Source: Burkholderia sp. Ax-1724
GTDB taxonomy: Bacteria; Pseudomonadota; Gammaproteobacteria; Burkholderiales; Burkholderiaceae
Length of the DNA: 64,000 nt
Assembly (NCBI RefSeq): GCF_011752995.1
Contig: NZ_VWWL01000004.1
Span: forward strand, 62,001-126,000
Reading direction: 5' to 3'
Shown piece after piece: positions 61,373-64,000 of this stretch (its first letter is position 1; each line of letters opens with the position of its first letter). The translations under genes and the position numbers were made by a program. Below the pieces are notes generated by a model that worked only from the letters and a program-made list of their open reading frames with translations, did no database searches and was not told where the DNA came from.

Positions 61373-62446
61373 GTTTTCTCCCGTTGTATTCGTCAAACGC
61401 CCGTCACGCCGAGGTGTCGACAAAGGTGCCGCTGCTGGATCCGGCACATTGGCGGCCGGCGAATCCTGCTGATCCATCCACGTTTGCCACGCGCGATACA
61501 GCCGGTTGGCGGACACCGCCTGCACGAAGCCGAGCCACTGACCGACCTGTTCGGCCTCGACCCCGCTTTCGAACAGGTCCGCCGCAAATGTGTTGCGCAA
61601 AGTCTGTGGACTCGCGCGCGACGTTCTCGATCCGGCGATTCCCGCAGCATCGACCAGCGCATCGACGGCGCGCAGCATCGTGGCTTTGTGCATCGGCCGC
61701 CCGGACGGCGCTGCGGGAAACACGAGATTGCCGGCCAGTTCCGTCAGACGTCGTTCGGCGAGCCACGCGTCGAGAATGGCCGTTGCGAATGGCGCAAGCC
61801 GTGTACGTCGCGTCAGCATCAGATTGGCCGACTCGATCGTGACCCACGGCGAACCCGCATTGACGCAACTAACCGTGAGGGATGCCGCCTCGCCGGTCTT
61901 CAGTCCACCGCCGAGAAACACGGCAATCAAGGCGCGATCACGCCGTTCTCTCCAGCGTTGCGCCGCCGACAAATCCGGCAATGGCGCAAACAGATGCGCG
62001 ATCAAGGCGGTTCGCTCGGCATGCGTGAGAAAACCGGTCGGGTCATTATCGCGTGCATTGCGCCACGCAGCTTCGCCATCCTGAGCAATAAAGCGAGCTG
62101 GGTTGGTCGAGGCGGATTCGATCTCGCGAACGTGATCGAGTACGCGCTCGATCAGCCTTAAATAGCGGACTCGTTGCGTTTTCCGTATTTCGAGTCCAGC
62201 GACAAATTCGGCGATCGCGTGCGAGTCGACCGTGGCCAGGCTTTTTTGCTGCGTACCGAGCCAGTCGAGAAACTGTCCCCACTGTGCCTGATAGACCAAC
62301 GCGGAAGAACGTCTGAAATGCTGCTTCACTAGCCATGCGTCGAAAGCGATCTGAGGATCGCGACGCCAGTCTTCGCGTTGCTGATCGAAGAGATCGGTCG
62401 AAGGCGCGGGACGTGGGACAGGGTCGGACAGATGAGGAGGTGACAT
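61364..62446 (-). CDS. tyrosine recombinase-like protein with degenerate active site
   Basis: The 360-aa protein has an N-terminal SAM-like core-binding domain (about residues 30-125) and a catalytic-type domain. The family's first Arg is Lys183 (GGGLKTGEAASL), the HxxR motif is Q281-T-L-R284, the later His is Phe306 (WLGF), and a Tyr nucleophile candidate remains at Y317 (NRLYRAW). With three of the conserved residues changed, cutting activity is doubtful. Its location by the origin suggests a replicon-maintenance or DNA-binding role. Confidence 0.82.
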   Translation of the reverse strand: MSPPHLSDPVPRPAPSTDLFDQQREDWRRDPQIAFDAWLVKQHFRRSSALVYQAQWGQFLDWLGTQQKSLATVDSHAIAEFVAGLEIRKTQRVRYLRLIERVLDHVREIESASTNPARFIAQDGEAAWRNARDNDPTGFLTHAERTALIAHLFAPLPDLSAAQRWRERRDRALIAVFLGGGLKTGEAASLTVSCVNAGSPWVTIESANLMLTRRTRLAPFATAILDAWLAERRLTELAGNLVFPAAPSGRPMHKATMLRAVDALVDAAGIAGSRTSRASPQTLRNTFAADLFESGVEAEQVGQWLGFVQAVSANRLYRAWQTWMDQQDSPAANVPDPAAAPLSTPRRDGRLTNTTGENPP

Positions 62447-62567
62447 CGGTATTCTTTCCGTTAGTTGCGCCTTTTGCTCTGCCTATTGTAGGCGGCAATG
62501 GACATCGGATCGGAACGCAAAACACAAACCGGAGCGAAAAGCCGAAGAAAATCAACCTGCTGCCGTA

Positions 62568-62981
62568 TCACCCGCCCCAGGCATGCGCGCGTTTCAGTGT
62601 CATATCGCGCGGCACCGGTTGCGTGGCGGCGAGACGTGCTGCTTCCCGCGCCGCGTCTTCGTAGGCGTTAACGGCAAACGCAAACACTGCGGGCAGCGCA
62701 TTGGACGAGCCGAAATCCACGGTGTCATCGGTTTCGGGATAGGGCAGATCGGATGGCCGCTCGAACAGGCCCAGCATCACGGCATCGTGCCGGCTTGCGA
62801 AGCCGAGATCGGCCAACGCCTCGGCTTCGATGGCATGCAGCAGACGCCACGTGAGCGGCACCTGTTTGACGATGTAGCGGGCCGCGATATTGCGCACGAT
62901 ATGTTCGAGATCGCGCGCGGCGGTCTGATAACGCAGCGCGGCCAGAGCTTGATCGGTAGGGTTCGCTTTCAGGTTGTTCAT
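62568..62981 (-). CDS. hypothetical protein under LexA control
   Basis: This 137-aa soluble protein starts at ATG 62981 (TGGAG 8 bp upstream). It has VPLTWRLLHAIEAEALADLGF and an acidic YPETDDTVDFG stretch, with no domain I recognise. A perfect LexA box ends 23 bp before the start, so it is probably induced by DNA damage. It lies 121 bp from the recombinase-like gene, same strand. Confidence 0.75.
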   Translation of the reverse strand: MNNLKANPTDQALAALRYQTAARDLEHIVRNIAARYIVKQVPLTWRLLHAIEAEALADLGFASRHDAVMLGLFERPSDLPYPETDDTVDFGSSNALPAVFAFAVNAYEDAAREAARLAATQPVPRDMTLKRAHAWGG

Positions 62982-63004
62982 TATCGGCTCCAGTCGACAG
63001 ATAA

Positions 63005-63024
63005 TACTGTACAAACATACAGTA
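63005..63024. promoter_or_regulatory. LexA (SOS) box
   Basis: TACTGT-N8-ACAGTA matches the gamma/beta-proteobacterial LexA site CTGT-N8-ACAG exactly, with symmetry extending to 24 bp (63003-63026). It lies just upstream of the gene at 62568-62981. Confidence 0.88.
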
Positions 63025-63123
63025 TTGAGCGCAACCTTGGCCGAATGGCCTATTTCACCAACGGCCCGTCATCCGCTTGTCACCGGTCGCCCGATCTGCC
63101 GCGCACCGGGCGCGCCCCGCCGC

Positions 63124-63762
63124 TCAACCGTGAATCACGACCAGCAACGCTTTCGCCTCACCCTTGCCGGCATTGCGAATCGCATGCGGTTCGTCCGCGA
63201 CATAGCGCGCGGTGTCCGCCACCTTGAGCCGCTTCGTCGCCCCGGCCGCCTCGACTTCGATCGATCCGTTCAGCACGGTCAGATGCTCGCGCGTGCCGGG
63301 TTCGTGGGCGTTTGACACGAGCGCTCCGCCCGGCTGCAGCGTCAATTCGTACCACTCGAACTTGCCGGCCAGCTCGATCGGCCCCCACACCCGCAATTGA
63401 TATTTCGCATCATGGCCGCTCAAGGTCGGAATGTCGTGCGCGCCGGAGACCGCGATCGCTTCCGGCGCCTTCGGCGGCGCAAACAGCGAATCGAGGCTCA
63501 CACCGAGCGCATTGGTGAGCCGCCACGCGACCGCGATCGTCGGATTGGCCTTGTCGCGCTCGATTTCCGACAGCATCGATTTCGACACGCCCGCCGCGCG
63601 CGACAGATCGTCGAGCGTCATGCGCCGCTCGGCGCGCAGCCGCTGAATCTGCTCGCCGACGCGCGGCGGTGCAGCATTGACCGGCGCCGCCGTCGTGCCC
63701 GCGGCGGACGCTGTTTGGGCCGTTGCCTTGCGCGCGGTGCGGCGGATACCCGAACTTGCCAT
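63124..63762 (-). CDS. XRE-family regulator with C-terminal cupin domain
   Basis: The 212-aa protein has an HTH near residues 37-90 (IQRLRAERRMTLDDLSRAAGVSKS) and a cupin sensor domain in the second half (PGTREHLTVLNGSIEVE, then ARYVADEPHAIRN). A roughly 30-residue Ala/Thr-rich N-terminal tail precedes the HTH. Such regulators sense small metabolites and usually control a divergent gene, here the one starting at 63963. Confidence 0.9.
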   Translation of the reverse strand: MASSGIRRTARKATAQTASAAGTTAAPVNAAPPRVGEQIQRLRAERRMTLDDLSRAAGVSKSMLSEIERDKANPTIAVAWRLTNALGVSLDSLFAPPKAPEAIAVSGAHDIPTLSGHDAKYQLRVWGPIELAGKFEWYELTLQPGGALVSNAHEPGTREHLTVLNGSIEVEAAGATKRLKVADTARYVADEPHAIRNAGKGEAKALLVVIHG

Positions 63763-63962
63763 TTCCTGACCTATCGTTTAGAGTTGTTCGATATACCGGA
63801 TTTTAGTTCGAAAAAACGAAAATATCCGATAAAGCTGACAGCCGACTATAACAGGCCGCCTCGCTGCTGCACACGCCGTCGATGCGGACTATGCTGATGT
63901 CAAGCGCCGACGTTCAGCGCAGCGAGTCAGGTCGTCTCCTTCATCTCTCCGGAGTCTCGTTC
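63763..63962. promoter_or_regulatory. AT-rich divergent promoter region of the XRE-cupin regulator
   Basis: The stretch 63775-63845 is AT-rich and holds repeated elements (TATCG/CGATA and the inverted pair TTCG-AAAAAA-CGAA), plausible operator parts for the XRE-cupin protein. Confidence 0.45.
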
Positions 63963-64000
63963 ATGCGTGACCAATGTGACCAGTACCTTGCCCATCTGCG
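63963..64000 (+). CDS. start of a gene cut by the window end
   Basis: ATG 63963 follows CGGAG at about 8 bp and opens a frame (MRDQCDQYLAHL) that runs to the window end. It is divergent from the XRE-cupin regulator. Only 12 codons are visible, so no product can be given. Confidence 0.4.
   Translation, partial: MRDQCDQYLAHL

Noticed and set aside
1-64000. tRNA, rRNA, insertion sequences or prophage
   Set aside because: No structural RNA sequence, transposase or phage structural gene is visible. The only recombinase-like gene has a degenerate active site and belongs to the replicon core.

Overview
The window is high-GC DNA from a Burkholderiaceae member, most likely Burkholderia sensu lato or Paraburkholderia. 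The reasons are Burkholderia-style trimeric porin and IclR genes, a full hopanoid (hpn) locus, and a secondary-chromosome replication and partition region. The 16-bp palindrome around parA (GTTTATGCGCATAAAC and one- or two-base variants) matches, from memory, the parS reported for chromosome 2 of B. cenocepacia. The window therefore appears to span the origin of the second chromosome. I see no rRNA or tRNA genes, insertion sequences or CRISPR arrays.

Region 1 (1-15.8 kb) is one long leftward operon of at least 14 genes for catabolism of an aromatic compound I cannot name. In transcription order it encodes: Rieske ferredoxin, a small recombinase-like protein, Rieske oxygenase, SDR, cupin, alpha/beta hydrolase, IclR regulator, a second SDR with lost catalytic residues, a TPP enzyme, an aspartate-dehydrogenase-like protein, aldehyde dehydrogenase, extradiol dioxygenase, ferredoxin reductase and an MFS transporter (cut by the window edge). 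A porin is divergent from it, and a second, closely related IclR regulator lies beyond the porin. Two matching palindromes lie in the shared promoter region.

Region 2 (16-25.4 kb) is mixed housekeeping and accessory: AcpA-like phosphoesterase, secreted NUC1 nuclease, small conserved proteins, a Crp/Fnr regulator, an Mpo1-like protein, RarD, an EgtD-type methyltransferase and acylphosphatase.

Region 3 (25.5-41.7 kb) is the hopanoid locus, with hpnA, hpnB, hpnC, ispH, hpnH, hpnM, hpnN, an mlaA-like gene, hpnG, shc, hpnE and hpnD in several units on both strands. HpnC/D/E make squalene, Shc cyclises it, HpnH/G start side-chain elaboration, and HpnM/HpnN/MlaA-like are placed for lipid transport.

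Region 4 (41.9-54.2 kb) holds signalling genes (GGDEF, CheC-like, response regulator, hybrid kinase), a five-copy 11-bp tandem repeat, an FMN reductase, a pair of perfect DnaA boxes, an ECF sigma/anti-sigma pair, a broken DUF1272 gene, a GntP transporter, an orphan sulfonate-binding protein and ArsC.

Region 5 (54.2-64 kb) is the replicon core: parS sites, parA, parB, a Rep_3-type initiator, a roughly 1.5-kb field of about 20 iterons, an AT-rich segment, a KfrA-like coiled-coil protein, two more inverted iterons, a tyrosine-recombinase-like protein with a degenerate active site, a small gene under a perfect LexA box, and an XRE-cupin regulator.
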